DNA of 57,231 nucleotides, from assembly GCA_036401375.1 (NCBI GenBank), contig DASWVB010000022.1, positions 1-57,231 of the forward strand, given 5' to 3'. Position 1 is the stretch's first letter, and each line of letters opens with the position of its first letter. The notes beneath the pieces are model-generated. The model did no database searches. It saw nothing but the letters and a program-made list of their open reading frames with translations, and was not told the DNA's origin. The DNA comes from DASWUZ01 sp036401375 (GTDB lineage: Bacteria > Acidobacteriota > Terriglobia > Terriglobales > Acidobacteriaceae). This document shows positions 1 to 7,824 of the stretch, in pieces. A program made the translations under genes and the position numbers.

Positions 1-2665
1 GTGCCTTTGGGATGAAAGCGGGCTCTCCGGGAACAGCTTCTTCCTCGACGACGAGCTCTTCGACGACGATTCTCAGGTGCTGGCCCAGCTCATCGAACTT
101 CGCCCACCAACCGGCTTTGCCGAGGCTGGCCGAATCTCGCAAAGAGACCTGGGCGGCTGCGGCGCGAATCGAATCCACCTCGCGCCTGCCGCTGTGCGAG
201 CGCCCTTTTTTCGGAGCGGCGGCCGCATCGCCAGCGCGACGTCCGGAGCGCCGCAGCGCCTGCTTGAGGGTGTCGTACCAGATGTTCTGAGCCTGCCAGA
301 GGTTCAACGGGAAGGGCAGCTCGCGCAAGGTGGTCGCGATCAGCAGGGCTGCATCGAGGGTGTCAGGCTTTTCCGGGTCCGCATAGAGCTCGACCATGGC
401 CCACTTCATCTGCTGGTCCGCAAGGTAGCTCAGCAGGGTGGTGTCGAGGACGATGCCGTCCGACTTAGCCATGGCAAGCAGGGCCTTGACGCGCAGGGCG
501 TCGATGGGTCGGCTCTCGATGGCACGCCGCAGCCCGGCATTGACCGAGAAGCCGGCCGCCAGCGCCAGAGCAGGCGGAGGCGGCAGACCGGCCTGGCTGA
601 GGAAGTGCAGCAGCGAGGCGTTCTCCTCATAGATGGCCGAGAGGCTCGATTCCACCTCGCGCAGGGTGGAGTCGAGGATGACCTTGAGGATGCGCCGCTG
701 CTCGTCTCGGAACAGCGAAGTCAACGAGTAGGCGGTATTGCCAAAGTAGCGATCGAACAGGCGGATCGCCTCGGGGAAGTCGGCGCGCTGCACCGCTGCC
801 GCCGTCTTTTTCGAGAAGTCCGCATAGGCCTCTGCATCGGAAATCAAATAGGGCTTTACCGCGCCGGCGATGTTCTGGTCGCCGAAGTAGAGCACGGCAA
901 AGGCGATCACGAGCGACTCCTCGGTGATGCGGGAGGCGACCTCCGCCTGGCCTATGACCATGCGCGTCCGTCCGGAGGTCGAGACCTCATACTGCATGCG
1001 GTGAACGCTGTAGGCGTAAATCTCGGCAGTCTCGGCGTAGTTCGAGAAGATCGAGCTGATGGCGTAGTGCGCTCCAACCTGCTCGAGGCCGACCTGTGAC
1101 GTCTTGATAGAGCGCTGGTAAATCCCGGCTCCGTTTCGTTGTTCGGGAACATTACTTTCCGCAGCGCGAAGGCGCTCGACGAAGCCATCTTCCAGCGGAA
1201 TGTCTTCGGTGGAAGGGTGCACGAGGGCGGTATGGGCGTGGGAAAACAGCTCGGCTGCGAGCTGCAGCACGCGGCTGGCATAGGCGATGATCTGCACTGT
1301 CTCGATACCGGATATCTCGTCGAAGAACCACCCGCAGCTGGTGTACATGAGCTGAATGTGCCGCTGCAGTTCCATGAGCTTGAGCGCACGTACGCGCTCC
1401 TCCCGATCGAGCACGTGGGAGGCCTGGGAGGCAAAGAAGCGGTCTACCGCGGCAGCTCCGCGCAGCACCACGTCAATGTAGGCGTCGCGCGCTGCCCAGA
1501 CATCGTTGAAGAGCTCGCCACCGTATCGCTCCGTGAGGGGAGCTACGGTATCGCGCAGCCAGTCGAGAGCAGCGCGGAGCGGACCGCGCCAGCGCTGATG
1601 CCAGCCGGCATGGCCTCCATTGCAGCCGCAATCGGAGCGCCAGCGCTCCACCCCGTGAAAGCAGCTCCACGACGAGTTCTCGACGATGCGCGCCTCGTAG
1701 GTAGGCGGAAATTTCTCCAGGAACTCGCCGTAGTTGGTCAGCTTGGCGAGGCCGTGCTCTTCGATGAAGTTCAACGCGTAGGAGAGAGCCATCTCCCCGT
1801 GTTTATGGTGATGGCCGTAGCTCTCTCCGTCGGTGGCGACGTGGCTTAGCTGCGGCCCATCGACATCTTCTCTAAAGGCGTCGTTGAGACGCCGGGCGAA
1901 TACCTCTCCGCTGTTCAGCAGCCCCTCGAAGGCGATGGCGCGGGAGCGAGGGCCGTCGTAAAAGAAGACGGCAATGCTGCGTCCGGTCTTCAACCTGACG
2001 AGGTAGGGGCGCGTGGTGTCTACCGAGCCGTCGGGAGTCTCGGTCCAGCCGGCTTCAGGGGAAGGGTGCCCGTTACCGACAGTCGAATCGGCAAGCGGCA
2101 GCACCCGCGCCGCGGCGCACTGACTAGGCGCAAGGATGGTGAAGAGGATGCCCTCGGCCGCGAGAAGCTCCAGGGACTCGGTATCGACCGCGGTCTCGGC
2201 GAGCCACATGCCCTCCGGCTTACGGCCGAAGCGGCTTTCAAAGTCTGCGATACCCCAGCGTATCTGGGTGATGCGGTCGCGCGTACTCGCGAGCGGCATG
2301 ATGAGGTGGTTGTAGACCTGCGCAAGAGCGGAGCCGTGGCCGCCGAAGCGCTCCTGACTGCGTTTGTCGCCCTCCAGTATCATCCGGTAGGTGCGTGGCG
2401 CCTTGTCCGCAAGCCAGGACAGCAAAGTAGGCCCGAAGTTGAAGCTGATACGGCTGTAGTTATTCAGGATGCGGATGATCTCGTTCTGGGTATTTACGGT
2501 CCGTGAGGCTCCGTTAGTCGCGTAACACTCTGCCGTGATGCGGTCGTTCCAATCGTGGTAGGGCGCGGCAGAATCCTGCGTCTCTACTGCGCCAAGCCAC
2601 GGATTTTCACGGGGAGGCTGGTAGAAGTGGCCGTGGATACAGATGTAACGCTCGGATTGAGTCAT
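1..2665 (-). CDS. GH57-like DUF3536 glycoside hydrolase, 3' end cut by window edge
   Basis: The minus strand is open from an ATG at 2665 to the window edge, about 888 codons with no stop that I could find. The protein begins MTQSERYICIHGHFYQPPRE, the N-terminal His-rich motif of GH57-type polysaccharide hydrolases. It continues with NFGPTLLSWL, the GMWLAETAVD acidic motif and TDGESYGHHHKHGEMAL, all typical of the GH57/DUF3536 family. An SD-like GGAGCAGG precedes the start. The C-terminal part is mostly helical and ends near VVEELVVEEEAVPGEPAF at the edge. Family members are predicted cytoplasmic alpha-glucan enzymes, but DUF3536 proteins have little direct biochemistry, so the substrate is inferred. 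No signal peptide is visible. The plus-strand reading frames across this region are antisense shadows. Confidence 0.9.
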   Translation of the reverse strand, partial: MTQSERYICIHGHFYQPPRENPWLGAVETQDSAAPYHDWNDRITAECYATNGASRTVNTQNEIIRILNNYSRISFNFGPTLLSWLADKAPRTYRMILEGDKRSQERFGGHGSALAQVYNHLIMPLASTRDRITQIRWGIADFESRFGRKPEGMWLAETAVDTESLELLAAEGILFTILAPSQCAAARVLPLADSTVGNGHPSPEAGWTETPDGSVDTTRPYLVRLKTGRSIAVFFYDGPRSRAIAFEGLLNSGEVFARRLNDAFREDVDGPQLSHVATDGESYGHHHKHGEMALSYALNFIEEHGLAKLTNYGEFLEKFPPTYEARIVENSSWSCFHGVERWRSDCGCNGGHAGWHQRWRGPLRAALDWLRDTVAPLTERYGGELFNDVWAARDAYIDVVLRGAAAVDRFFASQASHVLDREERVRALKLMELQRHIQLMYTSCGWFFDEISGIETVQIIAYASRVLQLAAELFSHAHTALVHPSTEDIPLEDGFVERLRAAESNVPEQRNGAGIYQRSIKTSQVGLEQVGAHYAISSIFSNYAETAEIYAYSVHRMQYEVSTSGRTRMVIGQAEVASRITEESLVIAFAVLYFGDQNIAGAVKPYLISDAEAYADFSKKTAAAVQRADFPEAIRLFDRYFGNTAYSLTSLFRDEQRRILKVILDSTLREVESSLSAIYEENASLLHFLSQAGLPPPPALALAAGFSVNAGLRRAIESRPIDALRVKALLAMAKSDGIVLDTTLLSYLADQQMKWAMVELYADPEKPDTLDAALLIATTLRELPFPLNLWQAQNIWYDTLKQALRRSGRRAGDAAAAPKKGRSHSGRREVDSIRAAAAQVSLRDSASLGKAGWWAKFDELGQHLRIVVEELVVEEEAVPGEPAFIPKA

Positions 2666-2847
2666 GCCTGCTCCATCTGGGCGAAAATGGGGGATGATCA
2701 GGTGATAGTGCGACGGAATGTGGACTCGCATACCCGAAAACTAGACGGAGCTACCTGCCGCGCCGCCGATTGTGTGCGGGCTCGTCGTAGTGCCCGGTAG
2801 ATAAAGCTGAGGCCTGGGGGAACGTGTTACAGAGTAGCAGGCCCCAG

Positions 2848-3426
2848 CTAGGGCGCGCCTTCGGGCCGGTCCCAGGGTCGCACTGGCCGCTCGGACTCGG
2901 GCAGGTCGCGACCTTTCACCCGATCGTAAAGGTAGCGATCGCTGACTGTTCCCAGCGACTCGTTATAGAGGCTGACGGAGCCGGTCGCGAGCTTTAGTTG
3001 CTCGGTAAAGTCGTGCACCGCCTTGAGCTGGGCGGCGGTGGCGGGAACTTCCAGGCGGCTGGTTTTGAAGAACTTCTGGTAGCCGCGATCGACCAGACGG
3101 GCTATCTCTCCGCCCAGCAGCACACCGGGCTGGGCGGTAAGGGCGGCGTAGCCATCGGGTAGACGCACCAGGAATGCGGCGCAGCCATTCTTGCGCACCA
3201 TGACCCCGGGCAGCGGCCCCGGTACGGCGGGGCGAATCGCAGCGGAGCCGCGGCGAGGCTCGGCTGCTACATCCCGCGAGCGGCCGGTGCTGCCGATCGC
3301 CGTGTCTCCGGACATGGCCAGCTGCGGCTCGGGTGCGACCGTAGACTGCTCGCTGACATCAAAGCTATGGTCCCGGAGATTCGACAGGGCCTGATCGAAG
3401 TTGGGCTGCTTGGTCTTCTTTATCAT
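2848..3426 (-). CDS. conserved hypothetical protein, 192 aa
   Basis: I do not recognise a named family. The N-terminal 65 residues are low complexity and probably disordered, rich in Ser, Ala, Pro and Arg. From about residue 75 a compact domain begins (GVMVRKNGCAAFLVRLPDGY). It ends in a charged segment, SLYNESLGTVSDRYLYDRVKG, that looks strongly constrained. There is no signal peptide or membrane helix. It lies 180 bases upstream of the GH57 gene on the same strand, so co-transcription is possible but unproven. The reading frame has coherent composition for its full length and runs to a natural stop, which supports a real gene. Confidence 0.7.
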   Translation of the reverse strand: MIKKTKQPNFDQALSNLRDHSFDVSEQSTVAPEPQLAMSGDTAIGSTGRSRDVAAEPRRGSAAIRPAVPGPLPGVMVRKNGCAAFLVRLPDGYAALTAQPGVLLGGEIARLVDRGYQKFFKTSRLEVPATAAQLKAVHDFTEQLKLATGSVSLYNESLGTVSDRYLYDRVKGRDLPESERPVRPWDRPEGAP

Positions 3427-3685
3427 GTTTTCTCAGCTTGTTTGTTCAGGATTCTTCCACGTAATCCCAGTTGAGGCCAAAGTAAGCTCATCCGACCAGA
3501 TCACCACAGCCGTTGCAAAGTTACACTGTAGGAGCGGTCTGGTGACGAAGGTCGAGCGCATCAGATGTCTTGCCGGCCTGGCTGGGTTTCGAGGGAAGCT
3601 CCGTGATCAGTAGACGTGATTAGACTCGCACACCGGAGAGCGCGCTGCAATCCCCTCCATCCGCAATGACCGCCAGAGATTTTTC

Positions 3686-4708
3686 ATGCCAATGACTCTT
3701 ACAGCCTCGACCGCTCTTGCAGCAAGCCGCATACTGGGCACTACCATCCTGGACCGGATCGGTAACACGCCGCTCGTCCAGCTATCGAAGATCACGAAGC
3801 ACCTGCCGGGAGTACAGATACTTGGCAAGGCGGAGTGGACCAATCCCGGCGGTTCGGTGAAGGACCGGGCGGCCTCTGCGATCGTGGCCGATGCCAGGCG
3901 GCGTGGGATGCTGGGTGCGCAGCCAGCAACGGCGGGCCAGCGCCTGCTTGACGCGACCAGTGGAAATACGGGGATTGCCTACTCCATGCTGGGAGCCGCG
4001 CTGGGCTTCCCGGTCACGCTCTGCATGCCGTCGAACGTCTCGCCGGAGCGGAAGAAGATGCTGGCCGCCTACGGTGCCGAGGTCCTCTGGACCGACCCGG
4101 GCTCGGGCTCCGACGGAGCGATCCTGAAGGCCCGGGAATTGGCAGCTGCTAACCCCGCGAGGTACTACTATGCGGACCAGTACTCAAACCCGGCAAACTG
4201 GCAGGCGCACTATTACGGTACCGCCGAGGAGATCTGGCAGCAGACAGAGGGCGCGGTGACTCACTTCGTTGCAGGGCTCGGAACCAGCGGCACGTTCGTG
4301 GGGACGACGAGGCGGTTGCGTGAGCTGAATCCTTCGATACAGTGCATCGCGATGCAGCCGGATTCCCCCTTCAATGGCCTGGAGGGTTTGAAACACATGG
4401 CGACTGCGATCGTGCCGGCGATCTACGATCCACACCTGGCAGACCGTCAGATCGAGGTTGAGACGGAGAGCGCCTACGCGATGGTGAAGCGGCTTGCGCG
4501 TGAGGAGGGCCTGCTGGTGGGGGTTTCGGCTGCGGCGGCCGTGGCAGCTTCTGTGCAGGTTGCCGAGGAAGAGGCTGCCCTTGGTCGAAATGCGGTAGTC
4601 GTAACCATCTTGTGCGACAACGCGGACAAGTACTTGAGTGAACGATTTTTTGAAGATTTTTCTACGCCAGAGTCTTCTCGTCTCGGCTTTGGGAGCCTGG
4701 ATGCATGA
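3686..4708 (+). CDS. cysM: PLP-dependent cysteine synthase (CysM/CysK family)
   Basis: This cytoplasmic enzyme makes cysteine from an activated serine and a sulfide donor. The PLP lysine is in NPGGSVKDRAA (about K59), and the phosphate-binding loop TSGNTG is near residues 91-96. The second glycine-rich loop is GLGTSGTFVG. Its length of 340 residues is normal for the family, with a slightly long N-terminus. It is followed by a JAMM protease and a ThiS-type carrier. That arrangement matches the mycobacterial CysM-CysO-Mec+ route, in which sulfur comes from a protein thiocarboxylate rather than free sulfide. Use of the carrier as donor is inferred from this context. The ATG at 3686 is taken as the start; an ATG two codons later is also possible. 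Confidence 0.88.
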   Translation: MPMTLTASTALAASRILGTTILDRIGNTPLVQLSKITKHLPGVQILGKAEWTNPGGSVKDRAASAIVADARRRGMLGAQPATAGQRLLDATSGNTGIAYSMLGAALGFPVTLCMPSNVSPERKKMLAAYGAEVLWTDPGSGSDGAILKARELAAANPARYYYADQYSNPANWQAHYYGTAEEIWQQTEGAVTHFVAGLGTSGTFVGTTRRLRELNPSIQCIAMQPDSPFNGLEGLKHMATAIVPAIYDPHLADRQIEVETESAYAMVKRLAREEGLLVGVSAAAAVAASVQVAEEEAALGRNAVVVTILCDNADKYLSERFFEDFSTPESSRLGFGSLDA

Positions 4709-4750
4709 CTTCCGTGGCTGTCCCGGATTTATCACAGATGGAGAAGAAGG

Positions 4751-5254
4751 TTGCTAGACATTCCGGAGGCGATCTATCAGGGGCTGCGACGGCATGGAGA
4801 GGAGACTTATCCATACGAATGCTGCGGCATCCTGCTGGGGCGAAGCTCGCATGCTGCGGTGGACGGGGTCTCAATCAACGAAGTAGTCCAGGCAGTGCGA
4901 GCCGGCAATACGCGCACCGATTCTGCTCATAACCGCTACAACATCGCGCCGCACGATCTGGTGCGGGCTCAGCGCCAGGGACGACAGCGGGGGCTGGACA
5001 TCATAGGCTTTTACCACTCGCACCCTGACCATCCGGCGCAGTGGTCGTCGACCGACTTGGCCGAGGCACACTGGATTGGCTGCTCCTACGTCATCACCGC
5101 GGTCGAGCAGGGCCGTGCGGCGGCAACTCGTTCGTTCCTGCTGACCGGCAGCAGCGAAGAAGAGAAGCGATTCGAGGACGAACCGGTCAGCATCAGACAG
5201 AATTTGATTGCGGAAGATGACATAGAGGTCATCCAGTCCGCTACGGAAGATTGA
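4751..5254 (+). CDS. mec: M67 family JAMM metallopeptidase (Mec+-like)
   Basis: This is a zinc isopeptidase or peptidase of the JAMM/MPN+ family. Homologues release cysteine from a sulfur-carrier C-terminus (Mec+) or trim carrier tails (QbsD-like). The motif is complete: Glu23 in YECCGILLG, then HSHPDHPAQWSSTD with His89, His91, Ser99 and Asp102. The only plausible start in frame is TTG at 4751; the frame is open back to the cysM stop at 4708 but offers no ATG. A purine-rich stretch GAGAAGAAGG abuts the TTG with almost no spacing, so the true start is uncertain. The gene sits 42 bases after cysM and 7 bases before the sulfur-carrier gene, clearly one operon. Confidence 0.88.
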   Translation: MLDIPEAIYQGLRRHGEETYPYECCGILLGRSSHAAVDGVSINEVVQAVRAGNTRTDSAHNRYNIAPHDLVRAQRQGRQRGLDIIGFYHSHPDHPAQWSSTDLAEAHWIGCSYVITAVEQGRAAATRSFLLTGSSEEEKRFEDEPVSIRQNLIAEDDIEVIQSATED

Positions 5255-5261
5255 GGGAGCA

Positions 5262-5618
5262 ATGAGCATCAAGATTTTGATTCCAACCCCGCTGAGGGTA
5301 TATGCGGGCGGGCAGGATACCGTCGCGGTCGAGGCCGGGACGGTGGGCGAGGTGATGGCGCAGCTGACTATCCTCCATCCCGAGTTGAAGAAGCACCTTT
5401 ACTCTGAGGGGGGAAAGCTGCGCTCTTTCGTCAATGTCTACCTTAACGACGAGGACATCCGATACCTGCCAGAGAGCGAAGCGACGCCAGTCACGCCGGC
5501 CGATGTCCTGTCGATTATCCCCTCGATCGCCGGCGGGTGGGGCTGCCCCCGATCCTGCGCCGGCGGGTCGGGCCGCGCACTCCGTTGCGGACGTGCGCAG
5601 CCACCTAGGACAAATTGA
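5262..5618 (+). CDS. ThiS/MoaD-family sulfur carrier with C-terminal extension (CysO-like)
   Basis: This beta-grasp sulfur carrier should act as the thiocarboxylate donor for the neighbouring cysteine synthase. Residues 1-92 form a normal MoaD/CysO domain ending PSIAGG, where the last Gly is the expected activation site. The reading frame does not stop there: 26 more residues rich in Gly, Arg and Cys follow, including a second AGG at about residues 100-102. Either the tail is removed by the adjacent JAMM protease before activation, or an indel has moved the stop. An 11-base direct repeat in this tail makes slippage plausible. It starts 7 bases after mec. The MoeZ-type gene at 7825 is the likely activating enzyme. 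Confidence 0.82.
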   Translation: MSIKILIPTPLRVYAGGQDTVAVEAGTVGEVMAQLTILHPELKKHLYSEGGKLRSFVNVYLNDEDIRYLPESEATPVTPADVLSIIPSIAGGWGCPRSCAGGSGRALRCGRAQPPRTN

Positions 5619-5621
5619 TAA

Positions 5622-6455
5622 CTACTGCTTACGTGGGCCGACGACGGAGAAGAAGACGCCCTGGGGGTCAAACCCGAGGATGATCCAGAGTCCGCCGGGC
5701 ACTTCGTGCGGCCCCATCATCAGCTTGCCGCCCTTTTCCTTGATCCGGTTCCCTGCCGCGTCGATATCTTCAACGTTGAAATAGTAGTTCCAGAACGGCC
5801 CAGGCGAGGTGCTCTGATCGCGCGTCATCATGCCGCCAATCACCCCGCCTCCGTTGTTGAACATCCGGTAGGTGCCAGCGGGTCCCATATCCATCGTGCT
5901 GTCTTCTGTCCAGCCAAACAAGTTGGAGTAGAAGTTCCATGCGGACTGTTCTTCGTTGGCCGAGAGCTCATGCCAGCCGACGGTTCCGGGGGTGCCAGCC
6001 GGGTCCCTGGGAGGTGGAGCGCTCAGGTTTCCTTTGAAGAGGAGGAACTCAGCACCCTGGGGGTCCTCTGCGGAGGCGAAACGGCCGACAGTCGGGATGT
6101 CCTGTGGGGGGATGTGGAGCTTTCCACCGGCTTCTTCAACGCGCCGGGCATAGGCGTCTACGTCATCGACCCCGATGAAGCCCACCCATGCCGGCGTTGC
6201 GCCACCGGCAGCCATCTCTGGAGTCATCTGCATCATTCCTGCCATGTCAGGTCCGCCTGCCGACAACAGTGTGTACGGCGCATTCGGATCGCCGAAGCTC
6301 TTCGTCTTCCATCCAACTACATGCGTGTAAAAGTCCTCTGCTCCCTTTGCATCGGGCGTCCTCAGTTCATACCAGACGAAGTTGCCAATGCTCCTGGGTG
6401 TGCTAGGAGCGGCCGGTGTTGGCGTGCTAATTTCCTGCTGGGCAATTGTGCTCAT
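5622..6455 (-). CDS. VOC family protein, two glyoxalase-like domains
   Basis: This 277-residue protein contains two tandem vicinal-oxygen-chelate (glyoxalase/bleomycin-resistance) modules. The first starts GNFVWYELRTPD and the second GTVGWHELSANEEQ, each with the beta-alpha-beta-beta-beta pattern and a conserved HEL or YEL motif. Residues 1-22 are Pro/Thr/Ala-rich and look like a flexible leader. There is no signal peptide. The family includes metal-dependent lyases, dioxygenases and binding proteins, so the substrate cannot be named. It converges on the sulfur-carrier gene with only 3 bases between the two stops. It is divergent from the TetR gene at 6619, which may control it. Confidence 0.85.
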   Translation of the reverse strand: MSTIAQQEISTPTPAAPSTPRSIGNFVWYELRTPDAKGAEDFYTHVVGWKTKSFGDPNAPYTLLSAGGPDMAGMMQMTPEMAAGGATPAWVGFIGVDDVDAYARRVEEAGGKLHIPPQDIPTVGRFASAEDPQGAEFLLFKGNLSAPPPRDPAGTPGTVGWHELSANEEQSAWNFYSNLFGWTEDSTMDMGPAGTYRMFNNGGGVIGGMMTRDQSTSPGPFWNYYFNVEDIDAAGNRIKEKGGKLMMGPHEVPGGLWIILGFDPQGVFFSVVGPRKQ

Positions 6456-6597
6456 GTGTATTCTGTCCTCTCGGTCCGGATGTGGTCTTCGTGAATGGAA
6501 GCTGGATGGAAGCTCGAAAAGATCATCGAAATGACTGCTAGTAGCTTGCGTTCAGGCGACTTGTGTTCGCTGATGCCAGCAAAGCTATCAAACAAAA

Positions 6598-6610
6598 TGT
6601 ACACTGTCCA
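6598..6610 (+). promoter_or_regulatory. 13-base palindrome, candidate TetR operator
   Basis: TGTACA-C-TGTCCA is an inverted repeat with 5 of 6 arm positions matched around a central C. It lies 8 bases before the ATG of the TetR gene and between the divergent VOC and TetR genes, where an autoregulatory operator is expected. No Shine-Dalgarno sequence is visible between it and the ATG. Binding by the neighbouring TetR protein is inferred. Confidence 0.45.
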
Positions 6611-6618
6611 CAACTATT

Positions 6619-7284
6619 ATGAGTGCTTCCGCAAGTGACGTTTTGATAAGAAGCCTGCCCCCCGCCCGCAAGACATTTCGCCATGGCGACCTGCGCAGAG
6701 CCTTGCTCGAGGCGGGAATAGAACTGGCGCGCAGCGGTGGGCCCGGGGCGGTGGTGCTTCGTGAAGCGACGCGGCGGGCCGGGGTGGCTCCCAACGCCGC
6801 TTACCGGCACTTTGCGAGCCACGGTGCCCTCCTGCAGGCGGTCAGGGCATCGGCCATCTCCTCCCTCGCGATGGCAATCGAGTCAGAGATGGCTGCAGTC
6901 CGGCGCCGCAAGACCTCCTCAGCGAGTGCGGCGCGAGCGGCGCTCCGGGCTGTGGGTACGGGGTATCTGAAGTTCGCTGTCACGGAGACCGGCCTCTTTC
7001 GAACCTCGTTCTCGGTGCCGGACGAGGTAGAGCGGGACCTGGACGACGCCAAGGCGGGCCGGAGCGGGCTCAACCCGTTTCAGCTGCTTGGGCTGGCCCT
7101 GGACCTGATGGTGGAGTCGGGCGTGCTCCCGAGGGAACGCAGGCGAGGAGCTGAATATCTCGCGTGGTCCGCGGTCCACGGTCTCGCCTTTTTGATAATC
7201 GATGGCCCGCTCGGCAGCGCATCGGACAGCGAAGTCTTCGCATTGTCCGAGCGCGTTCTACTGATGGTAGAAAAAGGTCTTTGA
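6619..7284 (+). CDS. TetR/AcrR family transcriptional regulator
   Basis: The helix-turn-helix is at about residues 24-67: RRALLEAGIELARSGG, then VVLREATRRAGVAPNAAYRHF, the classic TetR recognition helix. The C-terminal ligand domain (about 80-220) is helical and Ala-rich, with FRTSFSVPDE and a WSAVHGLAFLIIDGPL helix like the TetR_C WHG-type domain. The length of 221 residues is normal. It is divergent from the VOC protein and may regulate that gene and itself. The ligand is unknown. No clear ribosome-binding site precedes the ATG, so translation may be inefficient or leaderless. Confidence 0.9.
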   Translation: MSASASDVLIRSLPPARKTFRHGDLRRALLEAGIELARSGGPGAVVLREATRRAGVAPNAAYRHFASHGALLQAVRASAISSLAMAIESEMAAVRRRKTSSASAARAALRAVGTGYLKFAVTETGLFRTSFSVPDEVERDLDDAKAGRSGLNPFQLLGLALDLMVESGVLPRERRRGAEYLAWSAVHGLAFLIIDGPLGSASDSEVFALSERVLLMVEKGL

Positions 7285-7355
7285 CTTCCACTGGAAAGAC
7301 GGAGCGGCGCGCGGCTTCATTTGGACAATCATTCGTATCGACAGGATGGGAGAAT
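7266..7355 (+). pseudogene. possible 3' remnant of a higB toxin
   Basis: A short frame just before higA reads FDFHWKDGAAR, resembling the FRWxDG strand near the C-terminus of HigB/RelE toxins, and ends one codon before the higA ATG. The usual toxin-then-antitoxin order fits. Only about 25 codons remain, the 5' part overlaps the end of the TetR gene, and the expected final VDYH-like segment is absent or out of frame. This is a weak call resting mainly on position. Confidence 0.25.
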
Positions 7356-7357
7356 AG

Positions 7358-7687
7358 ATGCTGGTGACGAAGAGAAGACCGGTGAATGTGGACGAAAACC
7401 TCACTTTGGAATTCGTGGAGCCTTTGGGGATCACGCACACGGAGCTCGCGGACAGAGCGGGCCTGCCGCGAAAGCATGTTAATGAACTTTGCCGAGGAAA
7501 GCTTGCTGTGACGGCGGACACGGCTCTGAAGCTTGCGCGTATTTGGTAATTGGCCCGAATTCCGGCTGAACACTCAGCGGCGCACCGGCCGTGGGAGGCT
7601 CTGAATACGACCCGACAGTTGATCCGCATCCAACGAGTCCGGCCGTTGCGGGGTGTCACGCGTTCGAACTCAGCTCGCAAGGTATAG
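7358..7687 (+). pseudogene. HigA-type antitoxin broken by two compensating frameshifts
   Basis: The first frame gives 63 residues of a HigA/VapI helix-turn-helix antitoxin (EFVEPLGITHTELADRAGLP, then VNELCRGKLAVTADTALKLAR) and stops at 7547-7549. The family continues past this point. Dropping one base near 7547 gives NWPEFRLNTQRRT (the conserved xPEFWLNxQRRTD segment). Returning to the first frame near 7592 gives WEALNTTRQLIRIQRVRPL, the usual C-terminus, with a stop at 7685. A two-base loss followed by a one-base loss would explain the pattern. The antitoxin is therefore probably inactive, unless the sequence contains errors. Confidence 0.75.
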
Positions 7688-7824
7688 TGCGTGCGTCGCC
7701 GTGCCACTGATCGCGTTATCCTCAATCGAGAGATACCTGGCGCACATCTAATCAAAGCAGTAACGCACGGGCAGCGAAGGGGGCCAAGCGGCCAACTTCG
7801 TACTCACCCATGCAGAAGGAACCG

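Noticed and set aside
77..2506. Long plus-strand frames (77-1099, 1139-1849, 2066-2506)
   Set aside because: They are antisense to one continuous minus-strand GH57 gene that has recognisable motifs throughout.
3427..3685. Riboswitch upstream of cysM
   Set aside because: I saw no conserved riboswitch core (for example SAM or T-box) in the leader.
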